Source: Romanomermis culicivorax (Eukaryota > Nematoda > Enoplea > Mermithida > Mermithidae). From it: a DNA stretch of 64,000 bases. Numbering within the stretch: position 1 is the first letter of the stretch; every line of letters starts with the position of its first letter. A model generated the notes under the pieces. It did not search any database, was not told the DNA's origin, and was given only the letters and a program-made list of their open reading frames with translations. The stretch is taken from NCBI GenBank assembly GCA_963922205.1, contig CAWUHX010000253.1, positions 186,001 through 250,000 on the forward strand, read 5' to 3'. Below are positions 12,501 through 23,515 of the stretch, one piece after another. The position numbers and the translations under genes are program-made.

Positions 12501-13352
12501 GGCGAGTTACCCAACCCTTCATTTTTATACATGTTTTTCATGGTGAGCTTGTTTTTGGTCATATGAACAGAGTATCCCAAAACTAAAATGCCGATATCTC
12601 ACATTGAAACATTTCTTACGGTTCAAAGCAATCATGACCGATACTTCCCCGATTATGTGAGCTATCCGTTCATGCTCCTGTAACTGCAGCTATCCTGAAA
12701 TAATTATCATGCTTTGCTGTATTGTGTGCAGGAATAAAATTCAGGCAAGGGAATTTTCTGACAGGATTACTGTGAGCGTGAAGGGTATTGGTTTGTTTAA
12801 TAATCCTTATTTAGAATTCGCACCAGAGTGATGAACTCAGTGTGTTTTTGATTGCAACTCCTAATACCATAGGACAAGCCATATTTTATATTTTTTAGAT
12901 TTCTGCTAAGCAATATGTCATTTAAGAGTGAAAATTTGTAAAACTTGACAAGAATTTTTGAGTAAAAAATTCTTCAGCAAAGACTTAGTGCAAACGATTT
13001 TGAAGACAGTGTTAATTTTTCGATTTACAAGCATTCTAGAAAACAGACTATAGTGCATTTCAGTTGTTGTAGCATAGATGGTATTTGTTTATTAACTCAA
13101 AGACTGTAGGAGTCATTGTTTTTTGAGCCTAAGAAGAATTTTCTGGAAGATTATTCAAGCTTCAAACCTTTTCATCAGGTTCACATATCAAAATATTGAT
13201 GTAAAAAACCTGTTGATTCATCTCAACAGAGTTTGAAAAGCAAAAGATGTGTTTCAAAATTGTTGCACTATCGAGTGATAGTGTAGCTCGAAATAGTGCT
13301 CTTCGACAAAGCCACTGGTATCACAAATTTATGCTGATGCTGTTGTACTGAA
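12501..13352. other. Non-coding interior of a nested element
   Basis: No gene or RNA supported. The stretch lies between the left GGGTAAAATCG-type arm and the insertion site of LTR element A, so it is probably interior sequence of the disrupted DNA element. Confidence 0.45.
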
Positions 13353-13356
13353 ATAT

Positions 13357-14243
13357 TGTAACGTACCTGCTAAAGCAGTACTGTAAATATGTAGCATACT
13401 GTATGTGATAGACATTTATTAGATATTATTTTATTTTCCCATACTATCGTCTCAAGAGTGTCTGGGATTCACACCCAAACATTCCTATAAAATTTCGTGA
13501 AGTACTTTATTTTGATCCGTTCACACCCCAGTAGCCCAATTAAGATGCCCCAATTAATTTGCACAAAGGGCAGCTGTTCCCCTAGAACCTACACTAAACT
13601 ACACATTCCAGAGCTACCGTAATCCCTCGTAAAAATCATAAACAACACCTGCACACAGTAAAATACATAGAAGCCCCGCCAGACAGTAGTCTCAAGTGTA
13701 ACGGTAGCGGCGGCCCCACAAAACATGTGTATACAGAGAAACTGATACAGGAAGCATGCACAGAAGCACAAAGGTGTCGCCAAGCCCACCGTAGGAAGCA
13801 AGCAAAGCACAGAAAGCATACAGTACCAGGAAAGCATTAGAAAGGCATAACTAAGAAAAGCATAAAAAGTGTAGCAGGAAACGAGGATTGGCGGAAGAAG
13901 ATGGACAGAAGCTCGACCTCCCGTGACGCCCAGGGAGTGGCCAAAACGTCATATAAAAGAAGAAGCAAAGTGTGATTTTAGTAGTTATTATTTTGTGAAT
14001 TTTGATCCGCAGCCGTTCATTTTTATTTGCAAGCAACCATCTTCGAAAGCAATTAAACCGTATTGTCTATTTTATTTGCAAGCAAACGCGCCGTCCATTT
14101 GTGTTATTCGACGTTCGAGTGACTGTCGATCATTCATGTATTTTCGTATTATCGTACCGCCCGTGCCCCATCCCGTTATTCCGTCCCCGCCGTATCGACC
14201 GTTGGTTGAAAGTAAAGTACCTCACACAAATCTGGTCGTTACA
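13357..14243 (+). repeat. 5' LTR of element A
   Basis: 887 bp, TG...CA ends with the short inverted repeat TGTAACG/CGTTACA. Contains a TATA-like ATATAAAAG at about 13952 in the middle of the LTR. Compared with the 3' copy the differences are nearly all substitutions. Confidence 0.92.
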
Positions 14244-14248
14244 TATTT

Positions 14249-14266
14249 TGGTGACCATACCGTACC
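14249..14266 (+). other. Primer binding site candidate of element A
   Basis: TGGTGACCATACCG begins 6 bases after the 5' LTR. A TGG start is what pairs with the CCA end of a tRNA primer. The tRNA cannot be named from the sequence alone. Confidence 0.55.
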
Positions 14267-14486
14267 GTTAACCACTGGAACTTCCTGCCCCCAATTATGT
14301 GTACTCTTATCTGGGCATTTAGAAGCATTAGATAATACAGTAGTAATTATTTCCTACACTGAGACAGTATTCGTAGAAAGCAAACTGGAAATCCCCTCCA
14401 ACGAAACATTAAGCGATACATTTAAACGAATACAGCGTGAAGCAAAACTTGAAGCATTTAAGCAGAAATCACAGCGTAAACCAAGA

Positions 14487-15667
14487 ATGACCCACCAAAT
14501 GCAAGATCATTTAGGAGAAATCGTTAGAGAACAGGTAAACGATTTATTTTCAGAACATTTTTGTACCCTACGCACACAATTGAATCAGAATACAGTAAAC
14601 CCTACCCTAATAGACGATCTAAGAACAGCAAACATTCATAATAACATGGCAAATAATTTCTACGCAAAACCTACAGTATTCACGGGCGGCGTGACCCAAC
14701 ATTTTGGTGAATGGAACAAAAGATTAGAACAGTTCATGGCACTTCAAGGCATCAAAGATACAGACGTACAGTTAAAGTTGGCATGTTTAGAGATTCATTT
14801 AGGAGGAGCCGCGTTAGCCAAATTCAAAAGTTTAGCAAATTCTGAAAACCCTCCCCACACATACGAGCAGTATAAAGTCGCATTACAGGTATTTTTCTCA
14901 AACAATAGAGATAATGAGCTACATCAACAATTCTTACGCGAAAGAAAACAAAAGCGTTCAGAAACAGTAACCGAATTCTTATTTGATCTAGAACACCTCA
15001 CAACCCTCGCCTATCCTAACTTTAACACAGACGCACGAGAAATGATCATAAAACCCCTCTTTGTAGAAGGCATGCAAAACGGAATCAGGGAAGGAATTAA
15101 GTATAGGAGGTTTGCAACTCTAAAAGAAATGTCAGACGAAGCGGCTTACATTGAACAGCAAATTCTTAGAAATGAGTTAAAATCTAACGCCCTTCCATTT
15201 ATACCCCCAAAACCCGAACCCATCTTTTCCCTAACCAAAAATACTGACCAACAGGACCTTTTGCATCAGTTAGAACAACAAGTAAAAGATTTACAGTTGC
15301 AGATCAAACAAAAACCTCAACCCCACAACAGAGTAGCTACAACAATTTCAGTAACAACACTTACAGTAGGAATAATGCTTACAGGAACAATACCACCCCC
15401 AGGCAACCCACATGCTTCCAGTGTGGACAAATTGGACACGCAGCTCGTAATTGTAAATCAAAAGGCACCCGAAAATCATGTGAAATCTGTTTTCGTAATA
15501 ATCACAGTACGCGTGATTGTAAAAGACCATGCATCCACTGCTCCCAAACAGGACATAGATCTGATAACTGCCTTTCAAAACCCTACTCAAATTTTCAATG
15601 TTTTATATGCAAGCAGAGAGGTCATACAAGCAGGTACTGTCTAAATCAACAGAGTCGTAATATTTAA
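14487..15667 (+). pseudogene. gag: Gag of element A, frameshifted before four zinc knuckles
   Basis: Structural polyprotein that would package the element RNA. The first ATG of this frame downstream of the LTR is at 14487; the frame runs to 15644 and has a capsid-like middle (AKFKSLAN, FLFDLEHL). A different frame, codons starting at 15413 and ending with TAA at 15665, encodes four CX2CX4HX4C knuckles in a row: CFQCGQIGHAARNC, CEICFRNNHSTRDC, CIHCSQTGHRSDNC and CFICKQRGHTSRYC. The change of frame is -1 and falls near an A-run at 15310-15314. Either a one-base indel has broken gag or a -1 slip is used; no canonical slippery heptamer is seen, so decay is the simpler reading. The frame is also open upstream through the LTR, but with no ATG. 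Confidence 0.8.
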
Positions 15668-15844
15668 AATTGCATTGAGTACAGGCAACCCCAACCCCTC
15701 ATGGACATCGATGACCCCGCATTTTACTCAAAATTACCCACCATAACTAACGGCCCTCAGACTACTTTAGTAACCATTATGCCCACTACTCACCGCCATA
15801 GTGACGAATAGGTCCTCGACCTGGACGTACCCGATTGGTGCGCC

Positions 15845-18066
15845 ATGTCACCACCCCCCACGCCTAAAGCCGCAAAAATCAAAAAATTGCCGCCCACCAT
15901 CCCCATAGGCTACAAAATCCCCGGCAAGCAAGACACCACGCCACCCACCAGCCCGTAAACCCCATCGAAAGTAGGCTGCAACTTACTGTCCCTTTTACAC
16001 GGCCTGACCCCTGAACCCTACCAATTCCGCCCCCGCCAAACACTATTACCAACCCCCACAAGTAAGCAAGTCCAAACCCCATCCCATGACTCAACTTCTA
16101 AAGTTTTACAGAATGTTCAGATTGCAAACCAGCCACCCCCCCAGCTCAAAATCGCAAAACAACAACACTCGCCACGCCAAATCGAGCAGAGCAAAAAAAC
16201 ACAGTGCCCCACCGCCTCCACTAAAACGTTCTATTGGCCGATGTTTTGTATTTTTCTTTGTATAATAATCCCCACATCGTGTAGTGCCCAATTTCAGATG
16301 TGTGGAACTTCATTGAGCAGTCACTCAGTCAGCATACCAAAACTTGTATCATGCATGCCCCCTTCCACAGTAGACAAACCCATACAGACATTCGGAAAAA
16401 TCTATATCCCCTCCACTAAGCCCCACATTACAGACGCATACAAATGCAGTGTTCGCAAACACAAAATTTGTACTAATACAGGATTTTTTGGCTCAAAAGG
16501 TATTGTTTTCGACCAAACCTAAATGCAAAATCTAACCCCACATGTTTGTAAGGCAATTGTTATAGACAAAGAACACAATGGTAAAAAATTTTACGAAACC
16601 CAACCAGGATTTTGGTCAACAAACAACTCCCAAAGCGTAGAATACACATAGTGTTGTACAGACTACTGTACATCGGTCACTAACGTCATCATAGAAATAG
16701 GACAAATAGCATCTTGGAATGGAAAATCTATAAAAGGTACATTAGGTGACCTGGGGTCATGCAAACCGACATCAGGTCATTGTGTTACAGCTGATAGATC
16801 CATCATCTGGAATGAAACAGCATTTGAAAACTTATGCCCCTTCGAATACAAAAATACACATCCCATCAAACTCACGCAAACCCACATGATAATAGAAGAG
16901 CTACAAGGTGCATTCTCGGTTAAAAATACACTCTTTTCGAACCCCAACTGCCCAGAAATCCAAGACAGCATTCTAACCGAACAAGGCATTATTGTACAAT
17001 TAGATAAAAGTACCCCACATCGTAGCGCATTTTTAACCCCAAAAACCAATGAAACTCATACTACACTCTATGATTTTGATGATTTTGAACCCATTAATGC
17101 GAAACTAAATTATCTAGCAGACAAAATCCAGGAATTCGAAATTCAAAATTTCAAAAACGTATGGAATGAATTATGCAGATAGGCACAGCGTCACCTTGAT
17201 CTCATATGGCAAATTTTGCGTCTTGATGCAACCCTTGGAGCGCGTGCATTCCTACAGCGAACAGACATCATAGCAGAATTCACAGGAGAAGCCCTCACAG
17301 TCTGGCCCTGCGAGTAGGTAAATGCATCTAAAACCTTTTACAACCACAAAATACACCAAACATGCTACAAACTGTTACCCATTCTCGTAGGAACCGAACT
17401 CATGTTTTCAAATCCAGGAGGCAACGATTTGACCCCTTTTTCACAAACGGTTGACTGCCATCACATGCATGTAGCCCTTTACAAACAGCATAATACATGG
17501 GTCAGTGAAACAGGATCCCCGCATGTCACAAACTTAGCTCTAGAAATCGTCTGAAACCAAAATTTCTCCCTTTTCCATTTTAACACACCCGCCGTTTTTC
17601 ATGATCAACTTGCAACTATTTCAACCAACTTACTCTTTTTGAAACAATACATTTATAAAACTCACACACTTGAAAACGTTGTTAAAAAACTCGTCCTTAT
17701 ACAGCCCAAATGTCTCTCAATTCCGATACAGTTTACAACATGATCTCAGGCACTGGCCAAGCACTTGGAAATACCCTCTCTGGTGCCAGTCAAGGCATAG
17801 AACATGTAATAACCGGTACCACCCAAAGTCTCACAGACGGATTAAACAATTTACTCAAAGGACCCCTCCAAATCATTATCAATCTAGCTGTTATTACTGT
17901 AGTTATTGCAGGCGTCTTTTATTCCTTTCTCATTCTTCGAAAATATTTCCCCTCTCCCAAGCGTCATGCCACAAATGAACATACATACGAAATACCATCA
18001 CACAACAAATGTTTACATGAGACCATACCCCCATCATTTCGGCCATGCTCTCTTAGAATTAGCTAA
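15845..18066 (+). pseudogene. env: Envelope-like glycoprotein of element A, broken
   Basis: Lies between gag and pol. One frame from 15845 has a basic, proline-rich lead and then a strongly hydrophobic segment right after ATG 16241 (a signal-peptide-like stretch ending near CSAQF), then a cysteine-rich ectodomain. That frame is interrupted near 15957 and at 16520, 16649, 17180, 17315 and 17552. Around 17600-17710 it shifts to a frame ending at 18066 that holds a membrane helix (about 17870-17945) and a short basic tail. Signal, Cys-rich ectodomain, one C-terminal helix and a tail are the plan of a class I or III fusion glycoprotein. I cannot assign the viral family; a glycoprotein captured from a negative-strand RNA virus is possible but unproven. 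Its 3' end overlaps the start of pol. Confidence 0.65.
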
Positions 18067-21000
18067 TCGTCGTGGGGCACAAACGCAGCAGGAATACGTC
18101 CTTGTCGATATTGATACCCCCCGAACTCCTGCAATTGAACTGATTAACCAAATTCACCAATCAGATTCAAACAAGCCACCCCAAAATGTACCTGAGAAAC
18201 ATACCCCTCATATTCCAATCACACTTAACGGCAAATTAACCACAAGAGGTATGATTGATACTGGTGTAGTCTACTCACTCATTGATTCACGGATCGCCCA
18301 ACTTTTGCGGTTAGACATGAAACCCCCGCTAGTCCAAGCAAAAGCAGCAAATAATCTCCCAATTCACTTTGTAGGGACTACTTTTGTCACAGTGATAGCC
18401 CAAACAATCCAGGAAACAATCATGGTCCATGTCCAAAAAGATTGCACAGCAGACATCCTTCTAGGCAAAAACTTCCTCAGTCAATTTTGGGAATACACTA
18501 TCAACAATCAAAAATCTCAGGTCAAATTTGGCAACGTCATACTACCCTGTGATGACCTAGAATATAGCCCCCTTTCGACCCGTGGTAGAACTTATTTAGA
18601 CGAGAAATTAGAATTACCACCCTGTACAGTAACCGAATTTACTGTCCCCTTGCCCAAATCGTACTTACAGGTCAAACAGCTTGAATTCACCCCAAAACCC
18701 AAACAGAATCCCAAAGTCCATTTCGCAGCTTGTGTCTCCGAAAATCAAAACAGTCCCATATGCATATCAGTCTTAAACACACAGGACACAGCCCAAACTC
18801 TTTACCCTGGAACATGCATCGGTACAGTCTCATGTTACATCCCAAAACAAAATACTTCCACTAAAGTACCCCCCTCCATGCAAAACCAGCCCAACCATTT
18901 TGATACATTCACATGGTTAAAAGAAAATGTTAATTTAACCTCCCGTGACCTGACAGAAGCAGAAAAAACGCAACTCCTACATGCCCTATCGAAGTATCCT
19001 ACATTATATGCTAAATCCAAAATGGACGTAGGTCGAACCACTCTTGTTTCACATACAATTGACACCAATGGCTCCCAACCTGTATGTAGACAACTTTATC
19101 GGACTTCCCCAAAAGAAAAGCAAATCATACAAGCAGAAGTTGAGCAACTCGCAGCAGCAGGTGTCATAAGCCAAAGCAATTCTCCATGGTGTGCCAACAC
19201 AGTTTTACTTCCCAAAAAAGATGGAGGCCATCGTTTATGCATTGATTTTAGAGGCCTCAATAAAGTAACCAAAAAAGATACCTACCCCTTGCCCCGCATA
19301 GACGAAATTCTAGACACCCTACGTGGAATGAAATATTTTACGTCCCTCGATCAATCCAATGCATATTATTCCATTCCCATAGCACAAGCAGACAGAGGAA
19401 AAACGGCCTTTAATTGCTCAGCTGGCCAGTACCAATTCAACTACCTCCCCTTTGGACTCACCAATGCCCCAGCCACATTCCAGAGGTTAATGGATGTTAT
19501 TCTTTCGGGTCTCCAATGGAACACATGCCTTGTCTATCTCGACGATGTTTTAGTCTTCGCAGATTCCCATGCCCAAATGCTGGAACGTTTAGACACTATT
19601 CTTGCCAGATTCTCACAAGCAGGCCTTAAGCTAAACATACAAAAATGCAAATTCTGCCAACCCCAAGTCCAATACTTAGGCCACGTCATTTCTCAACAAG
19701 GCATTTCACCAGATCCCCATAAGGTACAGGCCATTTGTGACATACCCACACCCAAAAGTCCAAAAGAAGTTAAGTCATTCCTTGGCCTACCATCGTATTA
19801 TCCCAGATTCATCCCAAATTGCTCCCAAGTTTCCAGCCCACTCACAGCTCTACTCAAAAAGCATTCGGAATTTTCGTGGGGCCCCGAACAGCAAAACGCA
19901 TTCACCAAGCTAAAAGAATTACTCATTCATGCCCCAATACTGCAGCATCCCGATTTCACAAAACTGTTTATTCTGCAAACTGACGCCTCACAACTCCGAA
20001 TCGGCGCCTTTCTCAGTCAGCTAGATAGTAAAGGTCAAGATCGCCCCATTGCTTTTGGGAGCCGCACATTGAAACCCGCAGAACGCAACTACCTGATAAC
20101 TGAGTTGGAAACCCTTGCACTAGTTGAGTTTGTCAAGTATTTCCGCCCCTATCTTTTCCAGCAACATGTTATTGTACATACAGACCATACAGCAGTTCAG
20201 GCAGTTTTACAAAAGGAAAACCCGTCCCCTCGCATTGCCCGTTGGGGATTAGCCCTTTCTGGTATTCAGCTAGACATTCGACCTAAGAAAGGCACTGCTA
20301 ACCGCAACTCAGATGCTGTTTCTCGATTCCCCTCACAGACAGCAAAGCAATCCTTCGATATTAAGCAATTAGAAACCCGCCCGGAAATATCCACTATCAA
20401 TTCGGTTTTGGAAGCTGAAGCAACTGAACAAGAAGAGCAACAGAAAAAGTTTGCCGAACTCCAACGCACTGATCTAACTGTAAAAAGCATTTTGGCAAAA
20501 ATCGCCCAAAAACACCCCCTTACTCTGATTAAATTCGCAGTGCATCAAAACATCCTCTTCCGTATAGTCGACAAACAGGCAAAACTATACATTCCCAAGT
20601 CGCAAGTACAGCATCTCATTGCCTCCCATCATGACAGCAAATTCACAGGCTATTTTGCTGCCCGAAAAACTTTACACTTGCTCAGACAAAAATATTTTTG
20701 GCCCCAAATGAGCCGTGATATCAAACGTTACTGCAAAACTTGCCACCCATGCCAGACACAGAAAGCCCTCCGACACAAAGCGCATGCGAATTTGGTACCA
20801 ATTCAGCCGACTGGCCCATTTGATAGAGTCGGTGTTGATTGCATGGGACCGTTACCCCTCACTGAAGACGGCAACCAATTCATTGTCGTTTTCATCGATT
20901 ATTTCACAGAGTATGTAGAGGCATTCCCGACCCCTGATATCACTGCAGCCACTATCGCCAAATTATTCGTAACCAAAATTGTTTGCCGTCATGGGTCCCC

Positions 21001-21709
21001 AAAAATCATCCATTGTGATTGTGGCTCCGATTTTGTCTCCGATCTCTTCTCAGGGATAACTAATTTATGCAATACTCAGAAAATTCATACTACCCCATAC
21101 CATCCTATTGCCAATGGGGAAGTGGAGCGTTGCAACCAGACCCTAGCCACCCGTATCGGCATGTACATCAATTCAAATCACACTGATTGGGATACTTATC
21201 TACCCTATGCCGTTTTTTCGATCAACATTCATAAAAATGATAGCACTTCGTATCCCCCATTTGAATTACTCCACAGTAGGCAAGCTAATCTGCCGTCAGA
21301 CGCAGCCTTGAATTTTTTCCCCACATCCTACATGGTTGATCTAGACGATTATGCCCTTCGTGTAAAATCGCATTTTACAGAAGCACTCTCAACCGTGCAG
21401 AAAAGTTTACAAAAAGCCCAGGACCACTATACCCGTCAGTATAACAAGCATGCTCAGAACATACATTACAAGGCAGGTGATCTTATTCTTTACAAAAATC
21501 ATTCGTGTAAGCAAGGGCTGACTCCCAAATTCCTCCCTCGCCAAAACGGGCCCTATACAGTTACAAATTTCATGTACCCCAAGGTTACACTCAAACACCC
21601 CCATAAGAATATTACATTTAGGGTACATGTCAACGAGACAACCCCTTTCTATCCTCCGAAAGCACCTATCGAAACAGCCCCCACCCCTCCTCAACCTGGA
21701 AAGCCTTGA
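17966..21709 (+). CDS. pol: Pol polyprotein of element A: protease, RT, RNase H, integrase
   Basis: An uninterrupted frame of 1247 codons from ATG 17966. Domains in order: retropepsin-like protease with D98-T-G in a MIDTG context; reverse transcriptase with LPFGLTNAPATFQ and the YLDD active site at 524-527; RNase H with LQTDAS and ITELETLAL; integrase zinc-binding region (HHDSKF, then CKTCHPC); and integrase core with D958, D1018 and E1054, an exact D,D(35)E spacing, followed by a GPYTV module near the C-terminus. The order RT-RNase H-integrase places it in Ty3/Gypsy. All catalytic residues that I can check are present, so the enzyme may still be active. The stop is 31 bases before the 3' LTR, leaving no room for an envelope gene downstream. 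Confidence 0.93.
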   Translation: MPQMNIHTKYHHTTNVYMRPYPHHFGHALLELANRRGAQTQQEYVLVDIDTPRTPAIELINQIHQSDSNKPPQNVPEKHTPHIPITLNGKLTTRGMIDTGVVYSLIDSRIAQLLRLDMKPPLVQAKAANNLPIHFVGTTFVTVIAQTIQETIMVHVQKDCTADILLGKNFLSQFWEYTINNQKSQVKFGNVILPCDDLEYSPLSTRGRTYLDEKLELPPCTVTEFTVPLPKSYLQVKQLEFTPKPKQNPKVHFAACVSENQNSPICISVLNTQDTAQTLYPGTCIGTVSCYIPKQNTSTKVPPSMQNQPNHFDTFTWLKENVNLTSRDLTEAEKTQLLHALSKYPTLYAKSKMDVGRTTLVSHTIDTNGSQPVCRQLYRTSPKEKQIIQAEVEQLAAAGVISQSNSPWCANTVLLPKKDGGHRLCIDFRGLNKVTKKDTYPLPRIDEILDTLRGMKYFTSLDQSNAYYSIPIAQADRGKTAFNCSAGQYQFNYLPFGLTNAPATFQRLMDVILSGLQWNTCLVYLDDVLVFADSHAQMLERLDTILARFSQAGLKLNIQKCKFCQPQVQYLGHVISQQGISPDPHKVQAICDIPTPKSPKEVKSFLGLPSYYPRFIPNCSQVSSPLTALLKKHSEFSWGPEQQNAFTKLKELLIHAPILQHPDFTKLFILQTDASQLRIGAFLSQLDSKGQDRPIAFGSRTLKPAERNYLITELETLALVEFVKYFRPYLFQQHVIVHTDHTAVQAVLQKENPSPRIARWGLALSGIQLDIRPKKGTANRNSDAVSRFPSQTAKQSFDIKQLETRPEISTINSVLEAEATEQEEQQKKFAELQRTDLTVKSILAKIAQKHPLTLIKFAVHQNILFRIVDKQAKLYIPKSQVQHLIASHHDSKFTGYFAARKTLHLLRQKYFWPQMSRDIKRYCKTCHPCQTQKALRHKAHANLVPIQPTGPFDRVGVDCMGPLPLTEDGNQFIVVFIDYFTEYVEAFPTPDITAATIAKLFVTKIVCRHGSPKIIHCDCGSDFVSDLFSGITNLCNTQKIHTTPYHPIANGEVERCNQTLATRIGMYINSNHTDWDTYLPYAVFSINIHKNDSTSYPPFELLHSRQANLPSDAALNFFPTSYMVDLDDYALRVKSHFTEALSTVQKSLQKAQDHYTRQYNKHAQNIHYKAGDLILYKNHSCKQGLTPKFLPRQNGPYTVTNFMYPKVTLKHPHKNITFRVHVNETTPFYPPKAPIETAPTPPQPGKP

Positions 21710-21727
21710 ACGAGGACGTTCAACTCC

Positions 21728-21740
21728 GGAAGGAGAGAAA
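21728..21740 (+). other. Polypurine tract of element A
   Basis: GGAAGGAGAGAAA abuts the 3' LTR directly, the expected position for the plus-strand primer. Confidence 0.85.
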
Positions 21741-22627
21741 TGTAACGTACCTGCTAAAGCAGTACTGTAAATATGTAGCATACTGTATGTGATAGACATT
21801 TATTAGATATTATTTTATTTTTGCATACTATTGTCTCAAGGGTGTGTGGGATTCACACCCAAACATTCCTATAAAATTTCGTGAAGTACTTTATTTTGAT
21901 CCGTTCACACCCCGGTAGCCCAATTAAGATGCCCCAATTAATTTGCACAAACGGCAGCTGTTCCCCTAGAACCTACACTAAACTACACATTCCACAGCTA
22001 CCGTAATCCCCCATAAAAATCGTAAACAACACCTGCACACAGTAAAATACGTAGAAGCCCCGCCAGACAGTAGTCTCAAGTGTAACGGTAGCGGCGGCCC
22101 CACAAAACATGTGTATACAGAGAAACCGATACAGGAAGCATGCACAGAAGCACAAAGGTGTGGCCAAGCCCACCGTAGGAAGCAAGCAAAGCACAGAAAG
22201 CATACAGTACCAGGAAAGCTTTAGAAAGGCGTAACTAAGAAAAGCATAAAAAGCGTAGCAGGAAACGACGATTGGCGGAAGAAGATGGACAGAAGCTCGA
22301 CCTCCCGCGACACCCAGGGAGTGGCCAAAACGTCGTATAAAAGAAGAAGCGAAGTGTGATTTTAGTAGTTATTATTTTGTGAATTTTGATCCACGGCCGT
22401 TCATTTTTATTTGCAAGCAACCATCTTTGAAAGCAATTAAACCGTATTGTCTATTTTATTTGCAAGCAAACGCGCCGTCCATTTGTGTTATTGGACGTTC
22501 AAGCGACCGTCGATCATTCGTGTATTTTCGTATTATCGTACCGCCCGCGCCCCGTCCCGTTATTCCGTCCCCGCCGTATCGACCGTTGGTTGAAAGTAAA
22601 GTACCTCACACAAATCTGGTCGTTACA
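21741..22627 (+). repeat. 3' LTR of element A
   Basis: 887 bp, same ends and length as the 5' LTR, with about 35 substitutions between them by eye. Confidence 0.92.
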
Positions 22628-22824
22628 ATATGTACAATGATGATCAATGCATTTCCAGAAAATCTGAATTTTCGGGCTTCTGGTCATTGCCATCACTAAC
22701 ATCAGATTCAGTTTAACCTGCAACACATCGAGGGCATGCAAAGAACCAATCAAATCCAAGTCTTGCGTGAAAAATATAAAATTCTTGTCAATATAACCCT
22801 GCTAATAGGTTAGAATCGCAAGTT

Positions 22825-23077
22825 ATTTTTATGTCTTTGTTACCAACTTTTTACCTAACTTTTACCTTATCTACCTTCTGTAATCTCGATATGGGTAAAA
22901 TCATGGGTTACATTTTTCTACCAACGATTTTACCCGTCTTTAACCCATGATCTTACCCGCGATTCTACCCAATTTTTATCCAGAGTTAACCTACGATTCT
23001 ACCCGAGATTTTAATCGACTTTTATTTACCTACGATTTTACCCGCCGATTTACTCTTACTATTCTGTAATTTGCGCC
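22825..23077 (-). repeat. Inverted repeat arm with GGGTAAAATCG-like motifs (right)
   Basis: Reverse-orientation partner of 12320-12500. It holds about eight degenerate copies of the word read here as CGATTTTACCC, and ends in TTCTGTAATTTGCGCC, the complement of the left start. The MITE at 23078 has inserted exactly at its outer edge. Confidence 0.55.
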
Positions 23078-23379
23078 TTAAGGCCCTGCGGGTTGTCCTA
23101 TTCATACTAAAAAGCGGCGCCGGCCGCCGCCGCGCGACGCCGCGCGGTACCGCCTTTAAAGTATGAATAGGTTTTTGTAATTTTTGCGGTGCCACGCGGC
23201 GCCCCATTATAGGTTTCAACTAAACCAATACACATTTTTTGAGAAGAGCAAAATCCAAAAGTAAAAAAGCGGCGCCGCGCGCTACCGCGCGGCGACGTAT
23301 GACAAGCCACCGCGCGGCGCCGCCTGTTAGTATGAATAGGACAACCGGCGCCGCGCGGTGAGGTATGACAGGGCCTTAA
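23078..23379. mobile_element. GC-rich MITE flanked by TTAA
   Basis: Element 23082-23375 (294 bp) between TTAA (23078-23081) and TTAA (23376-23379). The ends are GGCCCTG...CAGGGCC. Internal inverted copies of GTTGTCCTATTCATACTAA lie near each end, and the core is rich in GGCGCCGCGCGG words, in sharp contrast to the AT-rich surroundings. A TTAA duplication is typical of piggyBac-type elements, but the ends do not settle the superfamily. No coding capacity. Confidence 0.75.
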
Positions 23380-23515
23380 GTCTTTCCTACTTTCTGTTTC
23401 AGCAATGCTTTAATCGTTTTTCGATCTCATGGGTAACTACATAATTGATTTTGTTTTTTCCCAATTTTGAAACAAAACCTCTTGAGTTTGGCGAAATTTT
23501 GCTTGTGTAAGTTAA

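Larger units (their letters stand above)
13353..22631 (+). mobile_element. LTR retrotransposon A (Ty3/Gypsy-type, gag-env-pol order)
   Basis: Complete insertion. Both LTRs are exactly 887 bp (13357-14243 and 21741-22627), begin TGTAACG and end CGTTACA, and are flanked by the 4-bp target duplication ATAT (13353-13356, 22628-22631). A primer-binding-site candidate follows the 5' LTR and a purine tract precedes the 3' LTR. Pol order is protease, RT, RNase H, integrase, as in Ty3/Gypsy. The LTRs differ at roughly 35 positions by eye (about 96 percent identity), so insertion is fairly recent. Gag is frameshifted and the envelope-like region carries stops, while pol is open, so the copy is not fully intact. 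The envelope-like segment sits between gag and pol, which is unusual. Confidence 0.93.

Noticed and set aside
13923..14486. Gag frame extending back into the 5' LTR
   Set aside because: No ATG in that part and it would cross the primer binding site; the ATG at 14487 is preferred.
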